Assembly (NCBI RefSeq): GCF_001922575.1
Contig: NZ_MRCI01000001.1
Location: 2,728,001 to 2,792,000 of the forward strand
DNA: 64,000 nt
DNA from: Neptunomonas phycophila
GTDB taxonomy: Bacteria; Pseudomonadota; Gammaproteobacteria; Pseudomonadales; Balneatricaceae
Direction: 5' to 3'
Part shown: positions 28,018 to 37,062 of the stretch, one piece after another
Layout of the letters: each line of letters starts with the position of its first letter
Numbering within the stretch: position 1 is the first letter of the stretch
Notes under the pieces: generated by a model
Databases searched by the model: none
Seen by the model: only the letters and a program-made list of their open reading frames with translations
What the model was told of the DNA's origin: nothing
Translations under genes and position numbers: made by a program

Positions 28018-29355
28018 ATGAATCGAATTCAGCCTACGACTAAACCACATGAGTTAATCAAATCGAGCACAAATCCACACCATAGCTGGCTTCTTAGAAA
28101 ACTAATTAGCACGCTTAACGCCGCTAACATAACAGCTATTCACATCGTCACTAAAAGCGGAGACCGTATCGCAATAGGGCACCCTAACAGCGATGTGGCA
28201 GCCCCCGTTATTAAGCTTAAACGCAACCGCGCTATCCTTAAAAGCAGCGTGAATGGGCTGTTAGGCTGGGCTGAAAGCTACATGGCAGGCGACTGGGAGT
28301 GCGACTCCCTCATCACACTAACTGATTGGGCCATGTACAACGAAGACGCTTTACGTACCGCGTTTGCCGGCCGCTCCATTTCTGCGCTAATCAACCGAAT
28401 CTGGCACCGCTTAAACGACAACAGCAAGCGGGGCAGCCGCAAAAACATTGCCTACCACTACGACTTAGGCAACAGCTTCTATCAAGAGTGGTTAGACGAA
28501 ACCATGACCTACTCTTCAGCGTTATTTGAAGACACTAGCCTGACGCTTGCCCAAGCCCAAAACGCCAAATATCAACGCATCCTTTCAATGAGCGAAGCCA
28601 AAAGTGGCGACCGGATCTTAGAAATAGGATGTGGCTGGGGTGGCTTTGCCGAGACGGTTAGCGAACAAGATAATTTATCGCTCTACGGTGTAACCCTATC
28701 GAAAGAGCAGCTCGCCTATGCCAATCACAGAGTCGCTCTATTGGAGGCTAATGATCGTATTAAGCTCGCCTTCCAAGACTACCGAGACATCGATCAAACA
28801 TTTGAGCGCATCGTATCAATAGAGATGTTTGAAGCGGTTGGGGAAGCCCATTGGGATACCTACTTCCAAAAGCTTTACACATCACTAAAGCCCGGCGGGA
28901 CCGCTGTACTTCAAATCATATGCATCGAACCCAAACGCTTTGAAAACTACCGTAATAATGCCGACTTTATCCAGCGCTACATATTTCCTGGAGGTATGCT
29001 ACCCACCGCCGAGAAGGTCATGGATTTAACCCAAGCACACGGCATGCACATGGAAGAGCAACTCGAGTTTGGCTTAGATTATGCCGAAACGCTACGGCAG
29101 TGGCGTGAAACCTTCACGCAGCGCTGGGAAAGCATTAAACCACAAGGCTATGATGAGCGCTTTAAACGCATGTGGGAGTATTATCTGGCTTACTGTGAGA
29201 GTGGATTTCGCTATCGCTCGATCGATGTACGCCTGTTCAAAATCAGAAAGCCCCTTTGCAGTAGTTTGCTTTCTTCCACTCAAACTCAAAAGCAAGGAGC
29301 GCCCAATGCGAATACGACGCCTCACAGTGTGCCTACTCATGGCCATCATGGTTAA
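28018..29355 (+). CDS. Cyclopropane-fatty-acyl-phospholipid synthase family methyltransferase
   Basis: A 445-residue SAM-dependent enzyme. The SAM-binding motif is ILEIGCGWGGFAE. The substrate-side blocks are HYDLGNSFYQEWLDETMTYS, SIEMFEAVGE and QRYIFPGGMLP. CFA synthase adds a methylene to unsaturated acyl chains in phospholipids; in ECF11 operons some members act as methylases in furan fatty acid synthesis. Which of the two applies here is open. The N-terminal CFA domain (about 1-120) is present. The last 35 residues are Ser/Thr/Pro/His-rich and share DNA with the next gene's start, so they may be a late extension. Confidence 0.9.
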   Translation: MNRIQPTTKPHELIKSSTNPHHSWLLRKLISTLNAANITAIHIVTKSGDRIAIGHPNSDVAAPVIKLKRNRAILKSSVNGLLGWAESYMAGDWECDSLITLTDWAMYNEDALRTAFAGRSISALINRIWHRLNDNSKRGSRKNIAYHYDLGNSFYQEWLDETMTYSSALFEDTSLTLAQAQNAKYQRILSMSEAKSGDRILEIGCGWGGFAETVSEQDNLSLYGVTLSKEQLAYANHRVALLEANDRIKLAFQDYRDIDQTFERIVSIEMFEAVGEAHWDTYFQKLYTSLKPGGTAVLQIICIEPKRFENYRNNADFIQRYIFPGGMLPTAEKVMDLTQAHGMHMEEQLEFGLDYAETLRQWRETFTQRWESIKPQGYDERFKRMWEYYLAYCESGFRYRSIDVRLFKIRKPLCSSLLSSTQTQKQGAPNANTTPHSVPTHGHHG

Positions 29356-29854
29356 TGGTTGCAGCTCTATGAATATTGAGGAGTTTAGCAACACACAACC
29401 CCACTTTGTATTAGACGACTACTTTTTGGGTACGACTCACGCTTGGGGATTATTTGAAGACCGTTTCGGCAACGTCAAACGCAGCTTTAAAGTGACCATT
29501 AATGGCAGCCAGCAAGATGGAAAACTCATTCTGGTTGAAGATTTTGTTTACAACGACGGAGAGACTGATCAACGCATCTGGACCATTACCCAAACCGGTA
29601 AGAACCGATATGAAGGCCAAGCCGATGACATAATCGGCAAGGCTCAAGGGCTAGTGGCTGGTAATGCACTCAATTGGAAATACACCATGATGCTACCCGT
29701 TGGGGGGAAGTCCTATAAGGTTAAATTTAACGATTGGATGTTTTTACAATCTGATGATGTAATGATCAACAAAGCAACCGTGAGTAAATGGGGAATAGAG
29801 TTAGGTACCGTATTACTTTTTTTCAATAAGCAACCCACTAACACTCACTTTTAA
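29306..29854 (+). CDS. DUF3833 lipoprotein
   Basis: A 182-residue protein. The N-terminal signal ends in a lipobox, AIMVNGC, with the acylated Cys at residue 19. The DUF3833 region has a GLFEDRFGN block near residues 50-60 and a NWKYTMMLPV block further on. It sits in the envelope; the family is a steady partner of CFA/DUF1365 genes and its function is unknown. The ATG at 29306 has AAGGAGC upstream and lies 50 bases inside the methyltransferase frame. Confidence 0.9.
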   Translation: MRIRRLTVCLLMAIMVNGCSSMNIEEFSNTQPHFVLDDYFLGTTHAWGLFEDRFGNVKRSFKVTINGSQQDGKLILVEDFVYNDGETDQRIWTITQTGKNRYEGQADDIIGKAQGLVAGNALNWKYTMMLPVGGKSYKVKFNDWMFLQSDDVMINKATVSKWGIELGTVLLFFNKQPTNTHF

Positions 29855-29919
29855 CAACTTAATCTCTTAAGCCCAGGTCAGAGCCATGTTGTTAGTTAAC
29901 GTTAGTAAAGAGCAAAACC

Positions 29920-30366
29920 GTGAATGATATGATCCGTGCCCAAAAAGCAGTAGAGAACTACATTGCCTTTTTTAACTCGCTCGATCGCTTATCTCTCAAC
30001 CGTTTAACAGCCGTTGCTGCACCTAATATATGCTTCATAGACCCCTTTAATAAAGCAAGTGGCTATGACAGCGTAATGGCAGTACTGACGCATTTTATAG
30101 ATAACGTCCAAACACCTCACTTTGATGTGAAATCGATCGCCTTCTCTGGAAACAAATGCTTTGTCAGTTGGGACTTTAGTGGCGTGCTAACAGCTTCAGG
30201 AAAAGCCTGGCGCTTTACAGGGGTTAGCGAGCTCACACTGGATGGAAGCTATCGCATCATGCACCATCAGGACTATTGGGATGCAGCAACACACTTCTAC
30301 GAAAAAATTCCTGTTATTGCTTACATCTTACGGTTAATAAAGCGCAAAATAAGCATTTTAAAATGA
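29920..30366 (+). CDS. NTF2-like (SnoaL/nuclear transport factor 2) family protein
   Basis: A 148-residue single-domain protein with the alpha+beta cone pattern: AVENYIAFFNSL helix, then ICFIDPFNKASGYDSVMAVLTHF, then VSWDFSGVL and GVSELTLDG strands. The C-terminus is basic (RLIKRKISILK). Such folds include ketosteroid isomerase-like enzymes and binding proteins; none of these roles can be assigned. The start is GTG at 29920, and an ATG at 29929 is possible. It ends the lipid operon on the same strand. Confidence 0.8.
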   Translation: MNDMIRAQKAVENYIAFFNSLDRLSLNRLTAVAAPNICFIDPFNKASGYDSVMAVLTHFIDNVQTPHFDVKSIAFSGNKCFVSWDFSGVLTASGKAWRFTGVSELTLDGSYRIMHHQDYWDAATHFYEKIPVIAYILRLIKRKISILK

Positions 30367-30534
30367 CCTATCTCGCCTTAAACACCTTGTAATTTACCTT
30401 CTTGCCGCAATCTACTATGAACAAAGAAAGGCACTTGAGTGACTATTAGCGGTCATAATCAGTGCAGATGCTGCAAGCTTTTATTTTCACTTTGCCAACG
30501 ACAGCATCGTTCTTCCGCTATTCAGGAGAAAAGA

Positions 30535-31968
30535 ATGGGATTGGGATCAAAAATAAAGCGCTTAGTCGGCACTGACTTTGTAGATGATGTGCAGCAGCAA
30601 ATTAAAGATGTTATGGATCAAGGACTGGACAAGCACATTAAAATTGCCGTTACCGGACTTAGCCGAAGTGGCAAAACGGTTTTTATCACCTCCCTGACCC
30701 ATCACCTACTGCACGCCCATCAAAATAAATCACTTCCCTTTTTTAGCGCAGCCGGTGACCATCGCATCATTAGCGTCAAAAATATTAGCGATCAATCTCC
30801 ACACCCGTTCCCTTTAAAGGATGCCGTAAGCGCCTTATCACAAGAGCCTCCACAATGGCCGCCATCCACTACGGGCTTATCTGAGGTTCGCTTAGCGATA
30901 AAGTACAAACCGGGGAATCGCCTTAAACGCTTAGTCACCGATTCGGCCACCTTGTATTTAGATATTATCGATTACCCTGGTGAGTGGTTACTGGATCTCC
31001 CACTACTTAATCATAACTTTGAGCAATGGTGCGACAAACAACGTGAGCTATTTGCTTTGGAGCCAAGAGCGAGCCTCGCTCAAAGCTGGCTCAAGGCTCA
31101 AGAATCATTTGATTGGCTAGCGCCTGCAGATACGTCGCGTATTGACGAGCTAAGCCGCGAATACACCGCCTTACTTCACCTATTTCGGCAGCAGCCTTAT
31201 GCGCTTAGCTTGTTGCAACCGGGCCGCTGTATCTTGCCGGGAGACATGGCTGGTGATCCGCTCCTAACACTTTTTCCGATTATTCCTGCGGTGGATAAAA
31301 GTGACGTTCCGCCTGATTCCGCCTATGCGCTTTTGCAGCAACGCTATACCCTTTATCGAGAGCAAGTGGTCAAACGCTTTTACCGCGAGCATTTTTCACG
31401 TTTTGATCGCCAAGTTGTACTTGTTGATTGCTTGAAAGCACTCAATAACGGCAAGCCATGCTTTGATGATATGAAGCTCGCGCTAACAGATATCCTGCAA
31501 AGCTTTAACTATGGCTCGTCTGGATTTTTACGTCGGCTATTCAGCCCGCGCATCGACAAAGTTTTATTTGCCTCCTCAAAAGCTGACCATGTAACGGCGA
31601 ACCAGCACCATAACTTAGATAAGTTTTTAGAACTCATCATTCAAGACGCACAGCGAGATATGCGCTTTGAAGAAATCGACACCGCCTGTTTGGCCGTCGC
31701 GTCCATTCGCTCTACTGAATCCGCTCAAGCTAAGCTAGATGGTCAGCAAATCTCTTGTCTTAAGGGTTACGATAAGTCAACGGGCGAGGTGGTAGCCTTA
31801 TTCCCTGGCGAGGTTCCTGTTGAGCTACCTACGGATAACGACTGGAATAGCAGCCGCTTCCAGTTTGTCGACTTTGCGCCCAAAAAACTTCCCAGCAGTG
31901 ACCTTCGGCCCGAACACCACATTCGCCTTGATCAGGCCTTGGAATACCTTACAGGAGACCTATTCTAA
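30535..31968 (+). CDS. ycjX: YcjX family P-loop protein
   Basis: A 477-residue DUF463 protein with a GTPase-like P-loop, GLSRSGKT (about residues 38-45), and the downstream IIDYPGEWLLDLPL block in place of a classic G3 motif. YcjX is tied to envelope stress in enterobacteria, but its activity is unresolved. The ATG at 30535 has AGGAGA upstream. The longer GTG frame from 30439 has no family match in its first 32 residues. Its stop overlaps the ycjF start by one base (TAATG). Confidence 0.92.
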   Translation: MGLGSKIKRLVGTDFVDDVQQQIKDVMDQGLDKHIKIAVTGLSRSGKTVFITSLTHHLLHAHQNKSLPFFSAAGDHRIISVKNISDQSPHPFPLKDAVSALSQEPPQWPPSTTGLSEVRLAIKYKPGNRLKRLVTDSATLYLDIIDYPGEWLLDLPLLNHNFEQWCDKQRELFALEPRASLAQSWLKAQESFDWLAPADTSRIDELSREYTALLHLFRQQPYALSLLQPGRCILPGDMAGDPLLTLFPIIPAVDKSDVPPDSAYALLQQRYTLYREQVVKRFYREHFSRFDRQVVLVDCLKALNNGKPCFDDMKLALTDILQSFNYGSSGFLRRLFSPRIDKVLFASSKADHVTANQHHNLDKFLELIIQDAQRDMRFEEIDTACLAVASIRSTESAQAKLDGQQISCLKGYDKSTGEVVALFPGEVPVELPTDNDWNSSRFQFVDFAPKKLPSSDLRPEHHIRLDQALEYLTGDLF

Positions 31969-33008
31969 TGAGTGACCAGCCATCATGGCAAAAGCCTGTT
32001 TTTATCGATCCTAAACAGACCAGCCAAACATCGCAGTTTCAAGAACCTCCCATGGAACCGCATGTTTTTGCTCCGGACTCAGTTACCGCCACTGACGACA
32101 GCGAACTAGTACTTACTGAAACCCCGCCACCTAAAAAGAAGCGACGCCTTTGGTCACGCATCTTTGGGGCAGCAATAACCGCCGTACTAACAGGGGCTGT
32201 AGTCAGCGAAGTCTACCGTTTTATTACTTGGGGTTATGAACTCAACCCTATTTTAGGGGGCATATGCACAGCCGTTACTGGAATCACTATTATTTCCGGT
32301 ACCGTGTGGCTATACGGTAGCTTCAAAGGACTTCGTCAATTAAAGGAAGCGGAGCGTCTTCAGCAAGAAGCCATCACCTTACAAAGTCAAAAAACACATG
32401 GCGACGCTGCGCCTTTTTTAAAAAAACTGGACAAGTTATATGACAACACCTACCTCAACCAGCCTTTCAAGGACGCGATTCGTCAGGTTGATTCTGCGTA
32501 TAACGACAGTGAAATCATTCGCTACATATCCGACCACGCCCTTCGCGAGCAAGACGCCGCTGCACGCAAGTGCGTGCAGCGCAACAGTGTTCAATCAGGC
32601 CTTATGGTCGCGCTAAGCCCATACGCTACGTTTGATATGTACCTAGTCGGGTGGCGAAACATTAAAATGCTACGCGAACTAGCCGAGATCTATGGAATTG
32701 CCCCCGGCGCAGCCACACAATGGCAGTTACTTAAACGCGTACTCCACAACATTGCGTTTGCCGGGCTGAGTGAAATAACCATCCATGCGGGTTCACATTT
32801 ACTGGGAGCCTCTATCACGACCACGTTATCAGCCCGCGCAGGGCAAGGTGTTGGCGCTAGCTTATTTACTGCACGCTCTGGATTTCAGGCAATCAAGTTG
32901 TGTCGCCCGCTACCGTTGACAAAAGATGCGCAGAAAGAACTGAACAAAATTAGCGAGTCGATTATTGCCGATGTTGCACGGCAGAGTAGCGAGTCATCTC
33001 AAAAATAA
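31968..33008 (+). CDS. ycjF: YcjF family membrane protein (DUF697, TIGR01620)
   Basis: A 346-residue protein. A Pro- and Lys-rich N-terminus (PPPKKKRRLW) comes before two transmembrane helices (about residues 65-115). A DUF697 region carries SVQSGLMVALSPYATFDMYLVGWRNIKMLRELAEIYG. It is the usual partner of YcjX, and the genes overlap by one base. The function is not established. Confidence 0.92.
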   Translation: MSDQPSWQKPVFIDPKQTSQTSQFQEPPMEPHVFAPDSVTATDDSELVLTETPPPKKKRRLWSRIFGAAITAVLTGAVVSEVYRFITWGYELNPILGGICTAVTGITIISGTVWLYGSFKGLRQLKEAERLQQEAITLQSQKTHGDAAPFLKKLDKLYDNTYLNQPFKDAIRQVDSAYNDSEIIRYISDHALREQDAAARKCVQRNSVQSGLMVALSPYATFDMYLVGWRNIKMLRELAEIYGIAPGAATQWQLLKRVLHNIAFAGLSEITIHAGSHLLGASITTTLSARAGQGVGASLFTARSGFQAIKLCRPLPLTKDAQKELNKISESIIADVARQSSESSQK

Positions 33009-33035
33009 AAGCCTTAGCTATGTGCTAGCAAGGAT

Positions 33036-33063
33036 GTAAACGCCCCCTCATCGGTGCGTTTAC
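33036..33063. terminator. Weak hairpin between ycjF and the diguanylate cyclase gene
   Basis: Arms GTAAACGC and GCGTTTAC with a 12-base loop, between two convergent genes. There is no long T run, so the terminator role rests mainly on position. Confidence 0.45.
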
Positions 33064-33070
33064 TGCTGCC

Positions 33071-36000
33071 TTACAAACTGGGCACAGAAGCAACCTGATC
33101 TCGCCCAGCATCTTTTGCTTGATAAAGGGCTTCATCAGCCCTCATTACCATGGCTTCTAGAGTATCCCCAGGCTGGTGCATCGTTACACCAACACTAATG
33201 TTCTGTTGCCCAACCACATCAAAGAGGGTCGATGCGATTTGACGACGAATGTTTTCGGCAACGAGCACGGCATTACGCAGCTTAGTCTCAGGACAAATCA
33301 CCATAAATTCTTCACCGCCCCAGCGCCCTAGCGAATCAGTGCTTCTTAAGCCGTCTTGAATGACTTTAACAACAGTCTTTAATACCTGATCGCCCACTGG
33401 ATGACCGTAGGTGTCATTCACATCTTTAAAGTGGTCAAGGTCTAATAAAAGTATAGAAAAATTACCGCCATAACGCCGTACACGCTGAAGTTCATGCTGT
33501 AGTATCGTATTGATTTTAAGACGGTTATAAACTTGAGTTAGCGGATCAGTAATCGATATTTTTTCAAGCAAGGCCGTCTTTTCAAGTAGTGCCAAGTTCG
33601 CTTTTTCTTTTTCCTCAAATGCTTCCTGTATACGAACGTTGTAGCGTCGAAGTGTAATTTGCCGATAAACCATAAAGCTTAAGAGCAACACACTCACCCC
33701 TAATATCCACAGTGCTAGGGTGTAGTCCTCTTTCGTTTGAACGCTAGACGGGCTCCAGCGGCGGCGTATATCTTGATGATCGTCTTGGTCTAGACTAGCT
33801 ACCGCTTTTTGCATGACACTCAGTAATATAGGATCATCATTTCGCACTCCCGTGCGTAATAGGCGCTGACCTTCTATTTTACCGGTAATGCGAATATCCA
33901 TTAACCCAAGCTCAGCCATGGCGTATCCGATACTCGGGACCGAATCGATTAACCCAAATAATTCTCCCGATTGGACCCTTAGCAACCCGTCTTCAACATC
34001 ATCAACGGCAACCCATTCAGTAGCGGGAAAGCGACGCGAGAACTCGTCAAATAAAGCATAACTACGGACGATACCAACGCGCTCTTCAAGTACTTGGTTA
34101 ACATCTTCCACAAACAATTGATCTTGGCGCGTAGCGATAACGTAGGGATAACTTAAGTACGCCGAAGTAAAGTTCAAGAACCCAGAAGTTTGTTTATCTT
34201 CGATCACCAAGGAAACCAAATCACAACGGCGCTCCTTCGCATATTCCAAAGTTTGCGTCCAAGAAGTGGTTTTAACTATTTCGAAAGGTATGCGCAAAAA
34301 GCGCTCAAAAAGCATGAAATAGTCCGATTCCATTCCTATAAATTGTCCCTCAACATCCAATCCCTCAAAGGGCATCCACTTTGGATCTATACAAACACGA
34401 ATCGGCTCTCTAGACAGTAAATACTCTTGCTCAGCGGGCGATAATGAGTTTTCTTTAGCAAAGCTGTTTTGTCCCCATTTACGGCGCAGCGCCGTTGTTT
34501 CGCTTTCCGTAACATTCGCCATTACTTTAGTTAAAATATCGCGTAAGACAGGCTCATCTTTGTCGACAGCCAATTGCATTTGGCTGGTGAAACGCGGATC
34601 TTCAACCGCCGTCGACATCACAACATTATTGATGAATTGTTTCTCGACTAAATAATTAATAACACCGCTACGACCCACCACGGCATCCACATCGCCTGAC
34701 GCCACCGCCTCTATGGATTGTATAGAATCGGTATAGTTTTTAATTTTTATGTTTGGGTAATAACGTTTCAACTGCTCATTCAAGAAAAAGCCATTGGGTA
34801 CTGCGACTGTTTTCCCAGCCAAGTCATCCAAGGATCGAACAGAAACATTACTACTATTACTGCGCACAAAAATGCCAGTGGTCGCTGACAAGTAGGGAGG
34901 TGTGTAAATAAACCGCTTCAAACGTTCAGAGGTTTCAACAATATTCAGCATAATGTCTAGACGCCCGTCGTCTAGCATATCCATGAAAGCATCCCAGTCG
35001 TTACCCGTAATATAATTAATACGGACCCCCAGCTTACTCGCCAACAAATCCATAAACTCTATTGAGTAACCGCTGGGCTTACCGTTAACTGCAAAGTTGA
35101 TAGGAGGCCAATTTTCTTCATTGTGCACGTTAAGCACGGGGTGGCGTTTAATATAATCCAGCTCAGTACTTGTTAAGCCTAATAAGGACAAAGCCGCGTC
35201 CGAGGGTTCAAATAGCATCCCTTCGATATTCAGACGTTTAACGTGATAGTCATGCTCAATATAAATTGATGCGATTTGACGTAAACGCTCCAGATCAATA
35301 CTGCCAATAGGATAGACGCTCGGACGAACAGCATCCCTGATTTTGTCGGCTTCAAACGTTAACCCTTCAACAGTTTTAGTGCCCACATAATCACGATGTA
35401 TTAACTGGATTAGCTCTTCGGGGTGATCTAATGCATATTGCCAACCTTTGAGAACGGCTTGAGTTAATCGTTGAGCCCTTTGTGGATGCGCGTATACCTC
35501 AGCGTCAGAGGTGAACAAATTACCGCCATATAAGTCCCCAGAATAACGGCTAGGATCTAAAATGTTGTAAGGAATATGCAAACGCTCTAACTCGTATAGC
35601 TGGTTACTACTAAACGCCGTTATTGCATCCACCTCTCCAGAAGCAAAAGCATCCACAGAAAACTCATGAGGGACGGTTTCAAAATCATCTTTTGCAACAT
35701 AAAACTGACGCAACATTGTCATCAAGCCAGCCGTTTCTAACTCCCCGGGCATGGCCATTATTTTTTTACCTTTTAATTGCGAAGGCGTCTGAATATCAGG
35801 TTGCGTAATGATGATATGCTGTGGGTGCTTGAAAATATTAGCCAGCAAAACAACCGGCTCGCCTTCGAGATACGATAAGACGATACGGTTATCCATAACA
35901 CCGTAACGACCAGGGGCAGCATTCACTAAATCAATAACATTGCTGCCCGTCTGATAGGGAATAAAAGTAACTGACAGCCCCGCTTCCTCAAAATACCCTT

Positions 36001-36223
36001 GCTGCTGAGCCGCGTAATACCCCGCAAATTCAAACTGATGCTGCCAATTAAAATAGATACTAACCGCTTCTACAGAAGCGCTATTATTATTGTCCGTTTT
36101 ATAGGAAGTTGTACTATTTTCAGCTTGAGCAATATTAGAGGCCGCTAGCCCAAAAGACGAGACAAAACACAACCAGAAAAAAACCGTAATACGGCTGCAC
36201 CACACACTTATTCTGAAAGCCAA
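33071..36223 (-). CDS. Diguanylate cyclase with three periplasmic-binding sensor domains
   Basis: A 1050-residue inner-membrane protein. After a signal sequence comes an NMT1/THI5-like binding domain (about 50-330; FNWQHQFEFAGYYAAQQQGYF). Two SBP_bac_3 domains follow, the first opening at HPVLNVHNEENWPP, the second at EPIRVCIDPKWMPFEG. One transmembrane helix (ALWILGVSVLLLSFMVY) leads to a GGDEF domain. The active site reads GGEEF, and the RSTD inhibitory site lies five residues before it, so c-di-GMP synthesis with product feedback is expected. The start is TTG at 36223, an uncertain call. Ligands unknown. Confidence 0.92.
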   Translation of the reverse strand: MAFRISVWCSRITVFFWLCFVSSFGLAASNIAQAENSTTSYKTDNNNSASVEAVSIYFNWQHQFEFAGYYAAQQQGYFEEAGLSVTFIPYQTGSNVIDLVNAAPGRYGVMDNRIVLSYLEGEPVVLLANIFKHPQHIIITQPDIQTPSQLKGKKIMAMPGELETAGLMTMLRQFYVAKDDFETVPHEFSVDAFASGEVDAITAFSSNQLYELERLHIPYNILDPSRYSGDLYGGNLFTSDAEVYAHPQRAQRLTQAVLKGWQYALDHPEELIQLIHRDYVGTKTVEGLTFEADKIRDAVRPSVYPIGSIDLERLRQIASIYIEHDYHVKRLNIEGMLFEPSDAALSLLGLTSTELDYIKRHPVLNVHNEENWPPINFAVNGKPSGYSIEFMDLLASKLGVRINYITGNDWDAFMDMLDDGRLDIMLNIVETSERLKRFIYTPPYLSATTGIFVRSNSSNVSVRSLDDLAGKTVAVPNGFFLNEQLKRYYPNIKIKNYTDSIQSIEAVASGDVDAVVGRSGVINYLVEKQFINNVVMSTAVEDPRFTSQMQLAVDKDEPVLRDILTKVMANVTESETTALRRKWGQNSFAKENSLSPAEQEYLLSREPIRVCIDPKWMPFEGLDVEGQFIGMESDYFMLFERFLRIPFEIVKTTSWTQTLEYAKERRCDLVSLVIEDKQTSGFLNFTSAYLSYPYVIATRQDQLFVEDVNQVLEERVGIVRSYALFDEFSRRFPATEWVAVDDVEDGLLRVQSGELFGLIDSVPSIGYAMAELGLMDIRITGKIEGQRLLRTGVRNDDPILLSVMQKAVASLDQDDHQDIRRRWSPSSVQTKEDYTLALWILGVSVLLLSFMVYRQITLRRYNVRIQEAFEEKEKANLALLEKTALLEKISITDPLTQVYNRLKINTILQHELQRVRRYGGNFSILLLDLDHFKDVNDTYGHPVGDQVLKTVVKVIQDGLRSTDSLGRWGGEEFMVICPETKLRNAVLVAENIRRQIASTLFDVVGQQNISVGVTMHQPGDTLEAMVMRADEALYQAKDAGRDQVASVPSL

Positions 36224-36409
36224 ATTATTGTCCGTTGCTCGCTGCAGATCATTGAAATTAGACGATCATTGTATCAAATTTAACCTATGCGACCATCTAA
36301 AAGCCGATAATAAGAACAGATTGTTTCTGTGCATAATCCCAAACCAGACTTCTATATAAATAATGAATCTATAAATTCCTCGAGTGGGTAAATTAAGGAG
36401 CTAAGTATC

Positions 36410-36970
36410 ATGCAAGTACACCAAAGAGGCTTTCCACGGCTTGCACCGCTTTTTACCATACTTTTCAGTGCAGTTATCTTTGCTGGATGCTCCACAGAAG
36501 GTTGGCAATCAGCTAGTAGGCAACCGGCAGGCATAGCTCCTAACCCAGCGACAACCTCTGAAGCAGTTGTACAAATTTATGCCGCTGATGCATGGGGATG
36601 GCGAGGGTGGTTTGCTGTTCACACATGGATAGCCGTCAAGCCGCAAAATGCACCAAACTATACAGTTTATGAGGTTGTAGGGTTTCGCGTTAAACGAGGG
36701 TTACCTGCGCTAACTATTTCGGAACAAGTCCACCCAGATAGATACTGGTACGGTGCCAAACCCGAATTAATCTACAACCAACAAGGAGAAAAAGCGGCCG
36801 AACTTATCACTAAAATAGAGGATGCTGTTAACCGTTACCCTTGGAAAAATAACTATCGCGTTTTCCCCGGCCCAAATAGCAATACATTCCCCGCTTGGGT
36901 TATTAAAGAAGTTGACGGACTAAACGCATCCCTCCCCCTAAAAGCCATCGGCAGCGGCTACGCTGAATAG
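36410..36970 (+). CDS. DUF3750 lipoprotein
   Basis: A 186-residue protein. The signal peptide ends in the lipobox VIFAGC, with Cys at residue 26. The DUF3750 region carries VQIYAADAWGWRGWFAVHTWIAVKP, HPDRYWYGA and the FPGPNSNTFPAWV block. The conserved His, Asn and Trp residues suggest a catalytic or binding pocket, but no function is known. It ends at a strong bidirectional terminator. Confidence 0.88.
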   Translation: MQVHQRGFPRLAPLFTILFSAVIFAGCSTEGWQSASRQPAGIAPNPATTSEAVVQIYAADAWGWRGWFAVHTWIAVKPQNAPNYTVYEVVGFRVKRGLPALTISEQVHPDRYWYGAKPELIYNQQGEKAAELITKIEDAVNRYPWKNNYRVFPGPNSNTFPAWVIKEVDGLNASLPLKAIGSGYAE

Positions 36971-36994
36971 CTGGACTCACACCACTTAACACAC

Positions 36995-37020
36995 AAAAAA
37001 GCCCCTTTCGGGGCTTTTTT
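36995..37020. terminator. Bidirectional terminator
   Basis: AAAAAAGCCCC, a TTTC loop, GGGGCTTTTTT. It separates the DUF3750 gene and the aldehyde dehydrogenase gene, which converge here. Confidence 0.92.
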
Positions 37021-37062
37021 TGAGATGGCCTTCGGCCACCTAATCACTACTGTTTCTAAAGC

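Noticed and set aside
29081..29305. 75-residue extension of the DUF3833 lipoprotein
   Set aside because: It lies wholly inside the methyltransferase gene in another frame, and would place the lipobox far from the N-terminus.
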